DNA of 64,000 bases from Octadecabacter sp. (GTDB lineage Bacteria > Pseudomonadota > Alphaproteobacteria > Rhodobacterales > Rhodobacteraceae): contig JAPKAD010000002.1 in NCBI GenBank assembly GCA_028825445.1, positions 167,951-231,950 of the forward strand. The letters are read 5' to 3'. Position numbers and translations under genes: made by a program. Positions within the stretch are counted from its first letter, which is position 1, and the number at the start of each line of letters is the position of its first letter. The notes beneath the pieces are model-generated. The model worked only from the letters and a program-made list of their open reading frames with translations. It made no database searches and had not been told where the DNA came from. This document shows positions 1-9,141 of the stretch, piece after piece.

Positions 1-77
1 ACCAAACGTTACTGTTTCTGCATTTTTCATTAGCCATCGATGCCATGTCAAAGAACAAGGTGCAATCCATACGGCTC

Positions 78-106
78 TTGCGCGACAACCTTTGTGGTAC
101 TATAGT
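78..106 (+). promoter_or_regulatory. sigma-70-like promoter of the SRP RNA
   Basis: TTGCGC at 78-83 and TATAGT at 101-106 are separated by 17 bp. The -10 box ends 7 nt before position 113, the first base of the SRP RNA stem, which is the spacing expected for a start site there. The boxes are seen directly. Promoter activity is inferred. Confidence 0.6.
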
Positions 107-112
107 TCAATC

Positions 113-206
113 GAGAGGTTGGCGCGGGTAAGTGCCTCGCCAACCTGGTCAGGTCCGGAAGGAAGCAGCCACAACGAGCCCCACTTGGGTCGATGTCCAA
201 CCTCTC
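113..206 (+). ncRNA. ffs: bacterial small signal recognition particle RNA (4.5S type)
   Basis: This is the RNA scaffold of the signal recognition particle. It binds Ffh and FtsY to target membrane proteins. The first ten bases (113-122) pair perfectly with the last ten (197-206), closing a single long hairpin. The conserved apical domain, with the GGTCAGGTCCGGAAGGAAGC core, lies at about 147-167. The length of about 94 nt fits the small alphaproteobacterial form. A promoter lies immediately upstream and rsgA follows about 120 bp downstream. The exact ends are inferred from the stem. Confidence 0.95.
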
Positions 207-327
207 ACCTCGCATGATTTTCATCAAAAATCTGTGTACTACAAATAGAGCGAAGGCAGCGCTTTTGCAGTATTATCCGTCAAGTTAAGCTCTGAAGCAC
301 ACTTTTATTATTTTTCGGAATTCACAT

Positions 328-1362
328 GTGATTGACATCCTCAGAAACCTCGGCTGGTCGACACATTTCGCGCGGCAAGTTGAACTCAATCCTAACTCAG
401 ATCCCCTAAGCCACCCCGTTCGCGTAGCAGCAGTGCATCGCTCCCGTCTTGATGGGTTTTCTACATTCGGTCCAATATCCTTGTCCCCAGTCGTTGCAGC
501 CGGATTTTACGCAGTTGGTGACTGGGTGATCGCGACAGGGGCAGCTGCATCTGAGCCGTTGGAACGCACCACAGAAATCACCCGTCGTGCAGCAGGTGAA
601 GAATCTAAACCTCAACTGATCGCAGCCAATGTTGACACACTTGGCATCGTCACCAGTTGCAATGCGGATTTCAACGTTGCAAGGCTGGAACGCTATCTGG
701 CGATGTGTGCTTCCTCAGGCTGTTTGCCACTGGTAATCTTGACCAAATCAGACCAATGTGATGACCCTACATCCTTCGTCAAACAGGCTGAGAATCTGTC
801 CCCAATGCTAAACGCAATTGCGGTCAATGCGACAGACGACGATGATGTCAAACGGCTGAACCCATGGTGTAGCAAAGGGCAAACATTGGCCTTGGTCGGA
901 TCATCTGGTGTTGGGAAAACTACGATCCAAAATCGCCTAACGGACGTCATCGACGCCACACAAGACATCCGTGCAGGCGATGCAAAAGGTCGCCATACGA
1001 CAACAAACCGCAACCTGCGTGCAACGTTTGCAGGCGGGTGGTTAATTGACACACCCGGCATGCGCGAATTGCGACTGGTCGATGCCGAGCGCGGTGTGCA
1101 TGAGGTTTTTGCCGATATTACCGACTTAGCCATGACATGCAAATTCAACGACTGCGCCCATGTGACAGAACCCGGCTGCGCCATTCGCGCGGCAATTGCG
1201 ACTGGTGCTCTGGATACCAACCGGATTGAACGATGGCGCAAGCTGGAGAAAGAAAACCGGTTCAACACCGCGACAGTTGGTGAAAGCCGTGGCCATCTCA
1301 AACGACTTCAAAAAATGCATGATGAGGGTCAGGCCCGCGGTAAAGCTAAGCGGAAGACCTGA
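328..1362 (+). CDS. rsgA: ribosome small subunit-dependent GTPase RsgA
   Basis: RsgA is a late 30S-assembly GTPase that tests decoding-centre maturation. The protein has 344 residues and the circularly permuted G-motif order of this family. G4 (TKSD, 139-142) comes before the P-loop GSSGVGKTT (191-199), and G3 is DTPG (241-244). An N-terminal OB-fold region precedes them. The C-terminal zinc module shows C271, C276, H278 and C284. The start is GTG, because the ATG two bases upstream runs straight into a stop. The 3' end overlaps the opposite-strand phosphatase gene by 17 bp. Confidence 0.95.
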   Translation: MIDILRNLGWSTHFARQVELNPNSDPLSHPVRVAAVHRSRLDGFSTFGPISLSPVVAAGFYAVGDWVIATGAAASEPLERTTEITRRAAGEESKPQLIAANVDTLGIVTSCNADFNVARLERYLAMCASSGCLPLVILTKSDQCDDPTSFVKQAENLSPMLNAIAVNATDDDDVKRLNPWCSKGQTLALVGSSGVGKTTIQNRLTDVIDATQDIRAGDAKGRHTTTNRNLRATFAGGWLIDTPGMRELRLVDAERGVHEVFADITDLAMTCKFNDCAHVTEPGCAIRAAIATGALDTNRIERWRKLEKENRFNTATVGESRGHLKRLQKMHDEGQARGKAKRKT

Positions 1363-1840
1363 TAGCCCATCGCTGCTGGGCATCAGTTTCCACTGCACAG
1401 GGTCGTGTTTTTCGCAAACGTTTAAGCGCGCCTTCTGGTGTTTCTCCAGTTTCAATCATCAAACGCAAAGCCACCATCCCTGACCGCCCACAACCACCAA
1501 AACAATGGGTTAAAATTCTTCCTCCTTGCGCCAAGATATTCACACTTAAAGTTAAAACCTCACCCCACGCATTCTCCGCCTCTGCAACCGGCGCAGCAAA
1601 ATCTACAATTGGCAAATGACGCCAAGCAACCCCAACCACCTCAAGATCATCTCCAAAGCCAGACGCGCCCATACAGTCCAATTCACTTTGAGTTGTCATC
1701 GTCAACACGAGGTCAGGTGCCCAATGCAAAATTGTCGTTAAATCAAAATTATACGAGCCAAACCGTCCTGGTATTGGGGACAGTGCAACTTGCCCTCCCC
1801 CCACATCCAGCGGATGGATCGCAAAATTAGAAGACTCCAT
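1346..1840 (-). CDS. protein-tyrosine/dual-specificity phosphatase-like protein
   Basis: This is a cytoplasmic protein of 164 residues with the cysteine-phosphatase signature HC-x5-R-S (H112, C113, R119). Asp80 is a plausible general acid. The fold is probably a compact dual-specificity phosphatase domain. The substrate is unknown. It converges on rsgA, and their 3' ends overlap by 17 bp, so the last codons of each are antisense to the other. No partner gene lies upstream. The start at ATG 1840 has only a weak ribosome-binding site. The family is clear and the physiological role is not. Confidence 0.8.
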   Translation of the reverse strand: MESSNFAIHPLDVGGGQVALSPIPGRFGSYNFDLTTILHWAPDLVLTMTTQSELDCMGASGFGDDLEVVGVAWRHLPIVDFAAPVAEAENAWGEVLTLSVNILAQGGRILTHCFGGCGRSGMVALRLMIETGETPEGALKRLRKTRPCAVETDAQQRWAIRSSA

Positions 1841-2157
1841 ACTCTAATACCCATCCTAGCGTGCGCTTGGGAAACGATTACAATACGCACGGCTTTACAG
1901 AAAAATTTAAAGCTCTCAATTGCCCTTCTTGTCAATTTAACACCATGTACAATTGTAATGTGCAAATTCTCAATGTAATCATATGCCCCATTGTGAATTG
2001 TTGACCACCACGTACAAGATGGTCAACAGGAATGCATAGCAGCGCTTGTTCACATTAATAACCTCATCCACCCCACCGGCTTTACCTCATAGATTTCAGC
2101 AGTCTCACTCAAAACCAATTGCAGCTAGGACAAGGATCAAGGCGTATGTCTAGTAAG

Positions 2158-2313
2158 TCAGCGGTGCCACAATAACAGTTGCAGCCCGCCGAAAATTGCA
2201 ATGGCATCGCCTGTTAAGCCGGAAAGTGTTCATGCAAAATCGGCCAATATACGCAAAGAATAATCCGGCCTAGTGGCTCCGGCTTCATCATAAATATATT
2301 CCACAAATTTTGC
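2158..2313 (-). pseudogene. decayed reading frame, family not recognised
   Basis: Translated on the minus strand, this gives 51 codons of protein-like composition interrupted by one TGA at 2232-2230. Upstream of that stop it reads YDEAGATRPDYSLRILADFA. Downstream it reads LSGLTGDAIAIFGGLQLLLW and ends at a TGA (2160-2158). There is no start codon or ribosome-binding site. I read it as the C-terminal remnant of a lost gene, possibly a membrane protein. The family is unknown to me. Confidence 0.3.
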
Positions 2314-2460
2314 TTGTCAGAGCATGAAAAAAATACAACTAGTCTATCATTATCAATAAAATCCTTATCGCAATTTTTTGCAGACCTAAACGCCTTTATA
2401 AATCAATTTTTGGTTTTGCGTACATTTCGTTATCGGCGAAGGGACAGTCATACTTAGAAT

Positions 2461-2601
2461 ATGGACAAATAAACTGCTCTCGCGGAAGATCGTACTGATT
2501 GCGCAGACTTCAACGCGATTATGGCGGATGAAACTACCTATATCGGTTGGATAAGGGGCGGTATTAGCGCAATTTGTATGGCACTGGCGTTTAAAGTTAA
2601 A
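2461..2601 (+). pseudogene. remnant of a DUF202 (YidH-type) membrane protein
   Basis: In one frame the DNA reads MDK, a TAA stop, then TALAEDRTD and, after an altered stretch, MADETTYIGWIRGGISA and a hydrophobic segment ending ALAFKVK. This matches the N-terminal hallmark of DUF202 inner-membrane proteins: a repeated AEDRT / ANERT element followed by a GWIRTG-type first helix. After about residue 47 the similarity ends in AT-rich DNA, so the remaining helices are gone. The stop and the lost 3' half make it non-functional. Family assignment is from motif memory. The open frame from 2521 to 2808 is its accidental continuation. Confidence 0.6.
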
Positions 2602-2861
2602 TTAAATATATTTAGTTTACTTAAATTTAGTATATGTCCCAATCATCCCATTTTGGGTGGCAGAAATGTTGTTTTAGTTTTTATAAATCATAAAGTGTAC
2701 TACAATCTTTCAGCTACGAGAACATCGGGTAGAAGCGATCGGGACAAATACTTTATGCATCATTTCTATTTTGATGATAATGAGAGTTTAAGGACCAGCT
2801 TATATTAATTCGATGCTTTAGAAAGGTGGACGTCGGGTGGGGCACCGCGTAACTTAAAAAA

Positions 2862-4622
2862 ATGACCGAATCCGAACCTCAAAAATACCAAGTCCTCGCG
2901 CGGAAATATCGCCCCGAAACCTTTGCAGATCTTGTTGGACAAGACGCGATGGTACGCACGCTTAAGAACGCGTTTGCCGCAGACCGAATAGCGCAAGCGT
3001 TCATCATGACTGGCATACGAGGCACCGGTAAAACAACTACTGCGCGAATTATTGCGAAAGGGATGAACTGCATCGAGGCTGACGGGATGGGTGGTCCAAC
3101 GACTGAACCCTGTGGGAAATGCGAAAATTGCGTTGCTATTGTAGAAGGTCGTCACGTTGACGTCATGGAAATGGACGCTGCATCACGCACCGGCGTCGGC
3201 GACATACGTGAGATCATCGAAAGCGTACATTATCGCGCCGCATCCGCACGTTACAAAGTCTACATCATTGACGAAGTTCACATGCTCTCCGTAAACGCGT
3301 TTAACGCACTTCTTAAGACGTTGGAAGAACCGCCTGAGCACGTCAAGTTTATCTTCGCAACAACCGAAATACGCAAAGTTCCCGTTACTGTATTGTCGCG
3401 CTGTCAGCGTTTTGATCTTCGCCGCATCGAACCTGAAGATCAGATTAACCTGTTGCGCAAGATCGCAAATGCTGAAAAAGCAAAAATTACGGATGACGCA
3501 CTCGCTTTGATTACACGAGCAGCAGAAGGGTCTGCGCGAGATGCACAGTCACTGCTTGACCAAGCGATATCACATGGCGCTGGCGAAACCACTGCCGACC
3601 AAGTCCGTGCGATGCTTGGCCTTGCGGATCGTGGGCGCGTAATAGATCTTTTTGACATGCTTCTCAAAGGGCAAGCAGCCAATGCGTTGCATGAATTGTC
3701 AAGCCAATACGCCGACGGTGCAGATCCAATGGCGATCCTGCGCGATCTGGCAGAAATAGCTCATTGGGTCAGCGTGATCAAGATTACTCCCGATGCAGCT
3801 GAAGACCCTACCGTCAGCCCTGATGAACGCACGCGCGGCATTGCGATGGCGGATACCATAGCAATGCGGGTGCTAACACGGCTGTGGCAGATGTTACTGA
3901 AAGCTCTCGAAGAAGTTGCGATTGCGCCCAATGCTATGATGGCAGCTGAAATGGCGGTCATTCGACTGACCCACGTGGCGGATTTGCCCAGTGTTGAAGA
4001 ACTCGTGCGCAAGCTCGACAAAGAAACACCTCCTTCCAGTGGCCCTGGTGGTGGTGGCCCGCGCGCAACACCTACCGTGAACATAGACTCGCAATCATCA
4101 ACTATTGCGCAGAACCACTCTAACCTTAATGGTCAATCTGCCTTTTCAGGTGGCGCTTTACTTGCCTTGGCAGACGACGCAGTGTTGGCCCATTATCCTA
4201 CCTTTGAGCACATCATTGAATTGATCCGCAGCCACCGCGATGTAAAATTATTGGTTGAAGTCGAAACCGGCGTAAGACTTGTTGCTTATCAGCCTGGTCG
4301 CATTGAATTTATGCCGGCTAAGGGCGCGCCACACGATCTTGCGCAGCGGCTTGGATCGCGCCTTCAGGCTTGGACCGGAAACCGTTGGACGGTTACGCTG
4401 GTCAACGAAGGTGGCGCAGAAACAATTGCCGAAGTTCGCGATACCGAAACCAACGTCCTACGCGACAGGGCACATGCGCATCCGCTGGTTCAGGCCGTCC
4501 TGATGAAATTTCCTGGTTCCAGAATCACTGATATTCGAACCCCCAAAGCACTAGAAGCGGAAGCAGAGCTTGAAGCGCTGCCAGAAGTTGATGGCGAATG
4601 GGATCCATTCGAAGACAGCTAA
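2862..4622 (+). CDS. dnaX: DNA polymerase III subunits gamma and tau
   Basis: This is the clamp-loader ATPase of the replicative polymerase. The protein has 586 residues. The AAA+ domain shows Walker A GIRGTGKTT (51-59), a zinc module with C70, C84, C87 and C90, and the Walker B-like DEVHML (137-142). A sensor region and lid follow. A Pro/Gly-rich linker lies near residue 390. The tau-specific C-terminal domain binds DnaB and the polymerase in homologues. It is followed by ybaB and recR in the usual dnaX-ybaB-recR order. ATG 2862 has no strong Shine-Dalgarno site but begins the conserved N-terminus. Confidence 0.97.
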   Translation: MTESEPQKYQVLARKYRPETFADLVGQDAMVRTLKNAFAADRIAQAFIMTGIRGTGKTTTARIIAKGMNCIEADGMGGPTTEPCGKCENCVAIVEGRHVDVMEMDAASRTGVGDIREIIESVHYRAASARYKVYIIDEVHMLSVNAFNALLKTLEEPPEHVKFIFATTEIRKVPVTVLSRCQRFDLRRIEPEDQINLLRKIANAEKAKITDDALALITRAAEGSARDAQSLLDQAISHGAGETTADQVRAMLGLADRGRVIDLFDMLLKGQAANALHELSSQYADGADPMAILRDLAEIAHWVSVIKITPDAAEDPTVSPDERTRGIAMADTIAMRVLTRLWQMLLKALEEVAIAPNAMMAAEMAVIRLTHVADLPSVEELVRKLDKETPPSSGPGGGGPRATPTVNIDSQSSTIAQNHSNLNGQSAFSGGALLALADDAVLAHYPTFEHIIELIRSHRDVKLLVEVETGVRLVAYQPGRIEFMPAKGAPHDLAQRLGSRLQAWTGNRWTVTLVNEGGAETIAEVRDTETNVLRDRAHAHPLVQAVLMKFPGSRITDIRTPKALEAEAELEALPEVDGEWDPFEDS

Positions 4623-4685
4623 TACGCCTTGCAGCCTGCCCACGCGCTACCTATCTAATACTTAATAAGTACATAGGAGACGGTG

Positions 4686-5030
4686 ATGTTCAAAGGACTA
4701 GGCGGCCTCGGCGATATGGCCGGAATGATGAAAAAAGCCCAAGAAATGCAAAAACAAATGGGCCAGTTGCAAGACGATTTGCATGATATTGTGGTCGTTG
4801 GGATCAGCGGTGCAGGATTGGTCAAAGCGACGGCATCTGCAAAAGGCGAACTTAAAGCGCTTGATATTGATCCATCAATTTTCAACGGTGATGCCAAAGA
4901 AGTCGTTGAAGACCTGATCCTTGCAGCAATCAAAGATGCGCAATCCAAAGCTTCTGACAAAGCGCAGACAGAAATGGCGAAATTGACCGATGGGTTAGGC
5001 CTTCCAGCAGATATGAAGTTGCCGTTTTAG
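4686..5030 (+). CDS. ybaB: YbaB/EbfC family nucleoid-associated protein
   Basis: This small DNA-binding protein has 114 residues. The N-terminus is rich in Met, Lys and Gln and typical of the family (MFKGLGGLGDMAGMMKKAQE). Homologues form tweezer-like dimers that coat DNA, and they are encoded between dnaX and recR as here. The ribosome-binding site GGAGA at 4676-4680 suits ATG 4686. An in-frame GTG at 4683 is possible. A perfect hairpin begins inside its stop codon. Confidence 0.93.
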   Translation: MFKGLGGLGDMAGMMKKAQEMQKQMGQLQDDLHDIVVVGISGAGLVKATASAKGELKALDIDPSIFNGDAKEVVEDLILAAIKDAQSKASDKAQTEMAKLTDGLGLPADMKLPF

Positions 5031-5053
5031 TTTGAAAGCGCAGCTTTCAAACT
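5029..5053 (+). other. perfect inverted repeat at the ybaB stop codon
   Basis: An 11-bp arm at 5029-5039 pairs perfectly with 5043-5053 across a 3-base loop (GCA). The last two bases of the ybaB stop codon lie in the left arm. No T-run follows, so it is not a standard terminator. It could pause or process the mRNA between ybaB and recR, or affect termination of ybaB translation. The function is inferred only. Confidence 0.5.
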
Positions 5054-5124
5054 GGTGGAGTTTAACAAGTTGCCCTTCATAATTTGTGGGCCCCACACAG
5101 GAGTTTTTATGCGATGTCCCACCC

Positions 5125-5718
5125 ATGAGCCAAACCCCTGAAAACATTGACGCGCTAATTAATTTGATGGCCCGCCTTCCTGGGTTAGGCCCCAGATCGG
5201 CTCGTCGTGCCGTGCTACATCTTATAAAAAAACGTGGACAATTGCTCAAACCTCTAGCGCAAATAATGACCATTGTCGGGGATACTGCGCGTGAATGTCT
5301 GACCTGTGGTAACATCGGCACCTCCGACATTTGTGGGATTTGCCAAAATGAGAAACGCAACGTTAACCAGATTTGCGTCGTCGAAGACGTGGCAGACCTC
5401 TGGGCAATGGAACGATCTGGTGTTTTCAAAGGCCGCTACCACGTACTTGGCGGCACACTATCTGCACTTGACGACATTGGTCCAGATGAACTGCGGATCC
5501 CAAAACTGCGCGATCGCATTACGACTGAGAGCATCACTGAAGTAATCCTCGCGTTAGGAGCCACAATCGACGGCCAAACTACAGCGCATTATATCGCCGA
5601 TGAATTATACGGCGTAAAGGTGACAACTTTGGCGCAAGGCGTCCCCGTTGGTGGCGAACTCGACTACCTTGATGACGGTACTATCGCAGCTGCGCTTAAT
5701 GCACGCAAAGCCCTCTAA
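5125..5718 (+). CDS. recR: recombination mediator RecR
   Basis: RecR works with RecO/RecF in loading RecA at single-strand gaps. The protein has 197 residues. It shows an N-terminal helix-hairpin-helix ([11 protein letters not shown], about 18-28), a zinc finger C58-C61-C70-C73, then a Toprim domain starting [15 protein letters not shown] 5125 gives the family length. The frame stays open to a GTG at 5086, but that would add 13 unfamiliar residues. The AGGAG at 5099-5103 is far upstream of 5125, so the start is slightly uncertain. It is the last gene of the dnaX operon. Confidence 0.95.
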   Translation: MSQTPENIDALINLMARLPGLGPRSARRAVLHLIKKRGQLLKPLAQIMTIVGDTARECLTCGNIGTSDICGICQNEKRNVNQICVVEDVADLWAMERSGVFKGRYHVLGGTLSALDDIGPDELRIPKLRDRITTESITEVILALGATIDGQTTAHYIADELYGVKVTTLAQGVPVGGELDYLDDGTIAAALNARKAL

Positions 5719-5793
5719 CCATTCACTACATTTGTTTCAAAACATCACAGCCAGCTTGGCGTGGGCAGCAAAAAATTATACATAGATGAAATA

Positions 5794-5826
5794 GAAAAGC
5801 CCCCAAGCATTGCACAAGGGCTTTTC
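5794..5826. terminator. bidirectional terminator between recR and trcR
   Basis: GAAAAGCCC (5794-5802) pairs with GGGCTTTTC (5818-5826) around a 15-base loop. A-rich and T-rich flanks let the hairpin serve both converging transcripts. It lies between the recR stop and the trcR stop. Confidence 0.8.
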
Positions 5827-5851
5827 ATTGAGATTAAAATTGAGGTTAGTA

Positions 5852-6601
5852 TCAATTTTCGTCATCATCATCCACATTGTTGGGCAAGTTAAAGAATGTA
5901 TCTTTATCCGGAATTGAGGTATCTTCGTCAGTCTCAGGCATACTTTCGCCAAGCGTGAACGTCTCAAGACCCTCAATCGCCGACGGTATTTTGGATTCGA
6001 CGCCCATTCCAAGGCTTTGTTCAGTCGAAACCAGCTTGCGACGTTCATCATCAGACATTACGCCGCCTTCTTTCGCTTTTTTAGCCGCAGCTTTTTGAAC
6101 GGCCGCGTCTAGTTCAATTTGCTTACAAAGACCCAATGCAACCGGATCTATGGGTTCGATGTTATTGATATTCCAATGTGTACGTTCACGAATTGCCTGA
6201 ATAGTAGGTTTCGTGGTGCCTACCAGCTTTGAAATCTGACCATCAGCCAATTCGGGGTGGAATTTGACCAACCAATAGATTGATGCAGGGCGATCTTGAC
6301 GCTTGGACAATGGCGTATAACGTGGACCACGACGCTTTTCTTCGCCAGCTGATCCAGGGTGAAATAAAAGTTTTAACTTATAAGTTGGGTCGGCTTCACC
6401 ACGGTCAATCTCGTCTTGCGTCAGCTGTTTGTTGGTAAGTGGGTCGAACCCTTTAACGCCAGCCGCAACATCACCGTCAGCAATGCCCTGCACTTCTAGC
6501 TCGTGCAACGCGCAAAAATCTGCGATCTGCTTGAATGTCATTGTGGTGTTGTCGCAAAGCCAAACTGCTGTAGCTTTAGCCATAATTGGTGTACCGCTCA
6601 T
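5852..6601 (-). CDS. trcR: cell cycle transcriptional regulator TrcR (DUF1013)
   Basis: This 249-residue protein belongs to the DUF1013/TrcR family, which is confined to alphaproteobacteria and was linked to the cell-cycle network through GcrA/CtrA-type regulation. The conserved N-terminus (KATAVWLCDNTTMTFKQIAD) resembles a helix-turn-helix region. The middle is conserved. The acidic tail (about 225-249, with DEDTSIPDKD and DDDDEN) is low-complexity. AAGGAG lies 8 nt upstream of ATG 6601. It converges on recR through a shared terminator. Confidence 0.85.
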   Translation of the reverse strand: MSGTPIMAKATAVWLCDNTTMTFKQIADFCALHELEVQGIADGDVAAGVKGFDPLTNKQLTQDEIDRGEADPTYKLKLLFHPGSAGEEKRRGPRYTPLSKRQDRPASIYWLVKFHPELADGQISKLVGTTKPTIQAIRERTHWNINNIEPIDPVALGLCKQIELDAAVQKAAAKKAKEGGVMSDDERRKLVSTEQSLGMGVESKIPSAIEGLETFTLGESMPETDEDTSIPDKDTFFNLPNNVDDDDEN

Positions 6602-7275
6602 CGCGTTTTCTCCTTATCATTCGACATGACTTCCTTAAGCCCTTAAGGGGCGGACCGGTTTCGGCCAGGTTCACAATGTCAGGGAACTTATATTACGTAT
6701 AGTCGGACGACGAGATTATGGAAAGACCCCAAATTTTCAACTCATTACATTCCTACACACACTCGCGATACCAGCAAAAGCACAAGACATTGGAAGCGGA
6801 ATCAACTAATGTTTTTTATTTTATGGTCACTAAATTTTTGCGCGTTGGACAGAAATATCCACAATTTACATCTTTCACCAAGTAGAATTAGGATCTCATG
6901 CTGCGCGTCAATAATCCAAGAAGCTATTATTTGTCTGATAACTGACTTGGAACCTCGCTGCTGTAGCTCTAAAATAATTCATAACTGCACACCAGACAGC
7001 GCATTTCTTAATCCAGTGAAATGCTATTTTTCAGTATGCAAAAGGGCAATATAAAAAAATTCACTAATAACTAATGACAATATGTGTATATTGAAGATTA
7101 TTTTAAATATTTCCAGTCAAGATTTCGTTGGTCTTGCATGGCATCTGTTATTATTTTGACGTGTTCAAAACATACTTACAACCTTCAATTAAGCTCTACT
7201 TTTCGTAACGAATATATTTACAGCAAACTGTCCGTGCTTAATTTCGCGCAATACTTACTTCCTCTGCAAAATATT
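6602..7275. other. AT-rich spacer, no feature recognised
   Basis: About 670 bp between trcR and the oxidoreductase gene. It should contain the trcR promoter near 6602-6720. The short open frames on the plus strand (for example 6809-7054) have AT-driven composition with no ribosome-binding site or family resemblance. I see no RNA gene, and no hairpin followed by a T-run. Confidence 0.6.
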
Positions 7276-8250
7276 TTAGTGCAAAACCTTCAATACAATC
7301 TTCCCAATATGCTGGCTACTTTCCATGCGCCTATGAGCGGCTGAAGCATCCGCTAATGTGAATTCTTGGTCCATCACAGGCGCAACCTTTCCAGACACCA
7401 GTAAAGGCCAAACGTTAGCTTTCAACTGCTGCGCAATCTCTGCCTTAACAAGGTCAGACTGCGGGCGCAGGGTTGATCCCGTAATTGTCAGGCGGCGCAT
7501 CATCAAGTGAGCAAAGTTTAGCTCAATCTTTGGACCTTGCAGGAACGCTATCTGAATCAACCGACCATCGTCAGCCAGCGCACGCACGTTGCGCGGCAAA
7601 TAATCACCACCTACCATATCAAGAATTAAATTAGCACCACCTTGTGATTTCATTTCATCAACAAAGTCCACGTCACGGTAATTCATTGCCACTTCTGCCC
7701 CAAGATCCAAACACGCACGACATTTGGCATCAGATCCAGCAGTAGTGAACACACGTGCACCAAATGCATGTGCCAATTGAATCGCCGTCGTCCCAATACC
7801 AGATGATCCGCCATGGACTAGAAACCGCTCCCCCGCGTTCAGACCGCCTCGCATGAAAACGTTGGACCAGACGGTAAAATACGTTTCGGGCAAACATGCA
7901 GCCTGTTTTAAGGTTAACCCTTCAGGAACAGGCAAACAATGAGCTGCAGCTGTCACAACTTCTTCAGCATACCCACCACCCGGCAGCAATGCACAAACCA
8001 CGTCACCAACTGTCCAACCAGTCACACCGGCACCGATTAGACTGATCTCTCCAGCGACCTCTAGACCAGGCAAAGGACTGGCGCCTTTAGGTGGATTATA
8101 CATCCCTGCTCGTTGCAGCGCGTCGGGGCGGTTAACGCCCGCATAAGAAACTTTAATCCGCACTTGTCCAAACGCTGGCTCAGGCATCGGCACATCATTT
8201 AATGTCAGAACCTCTGGTCCACCAGCTTGTATAATTTCAACAGCCTTCAT
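7276..8250 (-). CDS. NAD(P)H-quinone oxidoreductase, zinc-less MDR family (PIG3-like)
   Basis: The protein has 324 residues and belongs to the medium-chain dehydrogenase/reductase superfamily. It shows the N-terminal GroES-like domain (GVNRPDALQRAGMYNPP, about 38-54) and a Rossmann domain with HGGSSGIGTTAIQLA (146-160). The structural-zinc Cys cluster is absent, as in quinone oxidoreductases. The likely reaction is NADPH-dependent reduction of quinones or enones. ATG 8250 overlaps the COQ9 stop as ATGA, so the two genes are translationally coupled. An upstream in-frame start at 8265 is less likely, since MKAVEI is the normal N-terminus. Confidence 0.88.
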   Translation of the reverse strand: MKAVEIIQAGGPEVLTLNDVPMPEPAFGQVRIKVSYAGVNRPDALQRAGMYNPPKGASPLPGLEVAGEISLIGAGVTGWTVGDVVCALLPGGGYAEEVVTAAAHCLPVPEGLTLKQAACLPETYFTVWSNVFMRGGLNAGERFLVHGGSSGIGTTAIQLAHAFGARVFTTAGSDAKCRACLDLGAEVAMNYRDVDFVDEMKSQGGANLILDMVGGDYLPRNVRALADDGRLIQIAFLQGPKIELNFAHLMMRRLTITGSTLRPQSDLVKAEIAQQLKANVWPLLVSGKVAPVMDQEFTLADASAAHRRMESSQHIGKIVLKVLH

Positions 8251-8939
8251 TGCGGTGTGTTCCATGTCCCCGGCAAGTCACTGGGTGACGCACTTGGCGC
8301 TTTGACACGCGAAATAAGTTGAGCTAGCATCCCTGCAATGGGCTTAATCAACGGATTTTTGTTGACCATAGCCTTAAAACTTTCGAACTGCATAACATTT
8401 TCAATTCGGCGATCAATGAAAGCGCTGGTCGCCTGCTCGTCGTCAGTTTCGTCGCCAAGCCAATAAAGCACAACAGATCCATACACAGCCGACAACGTTA
8501 CCCTTTTGGTATACCAATTGATGTCATCAGACATGTCGCCAAGTGCCTTCCAAATTGCGTCCGCCGTACCCCAGATCAGTTTGGAACCGATCGGCGCCAT
8601 ATGCGGCAGCGCAAACAGCGCAGAGCCACGCCGCACAGCCTCTTTGTTGTTCACTGCGTCTAGCCGCAGCTGCACAGCATGAGCGACCTTATCTCGGAAT
8701 CTCATCCCACTCAGGTCAGCAGATAAAATCGCTGCAACCATTGCAGCGTCGCCCTGTGTGTGAAAAAGAATCGCCAGATCAACGGCACCACGCGGACAGA
8801 CTCTGCGGGCTTCCACTAGCGGTAACTCACACTCATCGGCTGCAGCGACAAACGCACCATCAGACCAACCATCAAAGGCCACATGAGGCAGGATAGCATC
8901 CAGCAACGTAAGGGCACGGAAATTAGGTAACTGTGTCAT
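8247..8939 (-). CDS. coq9: COQ9 family protein (rpsU-divergent)
   Basis: This 230-residue helical protein belongs to the COQ9 family, needed in homologues for ubiquinone biosynthesis, where it presents lipid intermediates to the hydroxylase COQ7. The bacterial family was named for being transcribed divergently from rpsU, exactly the arrangement here. GGAG 6 nt upstream supports ATG 8939. An in-frame GTG at 8951 is weaker. A TetR-like N-terminal fold is expected from the family. It is coupled by ATGA to the quinone oxidoreductase gene, which also suggests a quinone-related role. Confidence 0.88.
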   Translation of the reverse strand: MTQLPNFRALTLLDAILPHVAFDGWSDGAFVAAADECELPLVEARRVCPRGAVDLAILFHTQGDAAMVAAILSADLSGMRFRDKVAHAVQLRLDAVNNKEAVRRGSALFALPHMAPIGSKLIWGTADAIWKALGDMSDDINWYTKRVTLSAVYGSVVLYWLGDETDDEQATSAFIDRRIENVMQFESFKAMVNKNPLIKPIAGMLAQLISRVKAPSASPSDLPGTWNTPQ

Positions 8940-9141
8940 GTGTAGCTCCACTTCAGGTTTCTATTTTAAACTAGCGCAATTAGCGGTTAACTTGAATTTC
9001 TTGTTGGCGACCTCTGGCCTTGCGCGAGCGCAGAAGGCTAAAGGCCGCCAAAAGCACAGTAGACAATATAGGGTTAGATTGCTATGAGGCGAGTTCCTGC
9101 AACTTATTGCAAATCCAACTTAGAGAGGTGGTGAAAACCAC

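Larger units (their letters stand above)
1841..2861. other. gene-poor spacer with decayed coding DNA
   Basis: About 1 kb between the phosphatase gene and dnaX. I see no intact gene. It contains a protein-like frame on the minus strand (2158-2313) and a DUF202 remnant on the plus strand (2461-2601), described separately. The rest is AT-rich and looks non-coding. The dnaX promoter should lie near its right end. Confidence 0.6.

Noticed and set aside
2521..2808. 95-codon ORF as an intact gene
   Set aside because: It is the run-on of a broken DUF202 frame; similarity extends upstream of its ATG through a stop and ends after about 27 residues.
5086..5124. Extended N-terminus of RecR
   Set aside because: The extra 13 residues are not seen in RecR proteins as I know them, and ATG 5125 gives the usual length.
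6809..7344. Short ORFs in the trcR/oxidoreductase spacer
   Set aside because: AT-driven composition rich in Ile, Cys, Phe, Asn and Leu, no start signals, no recognisable family.
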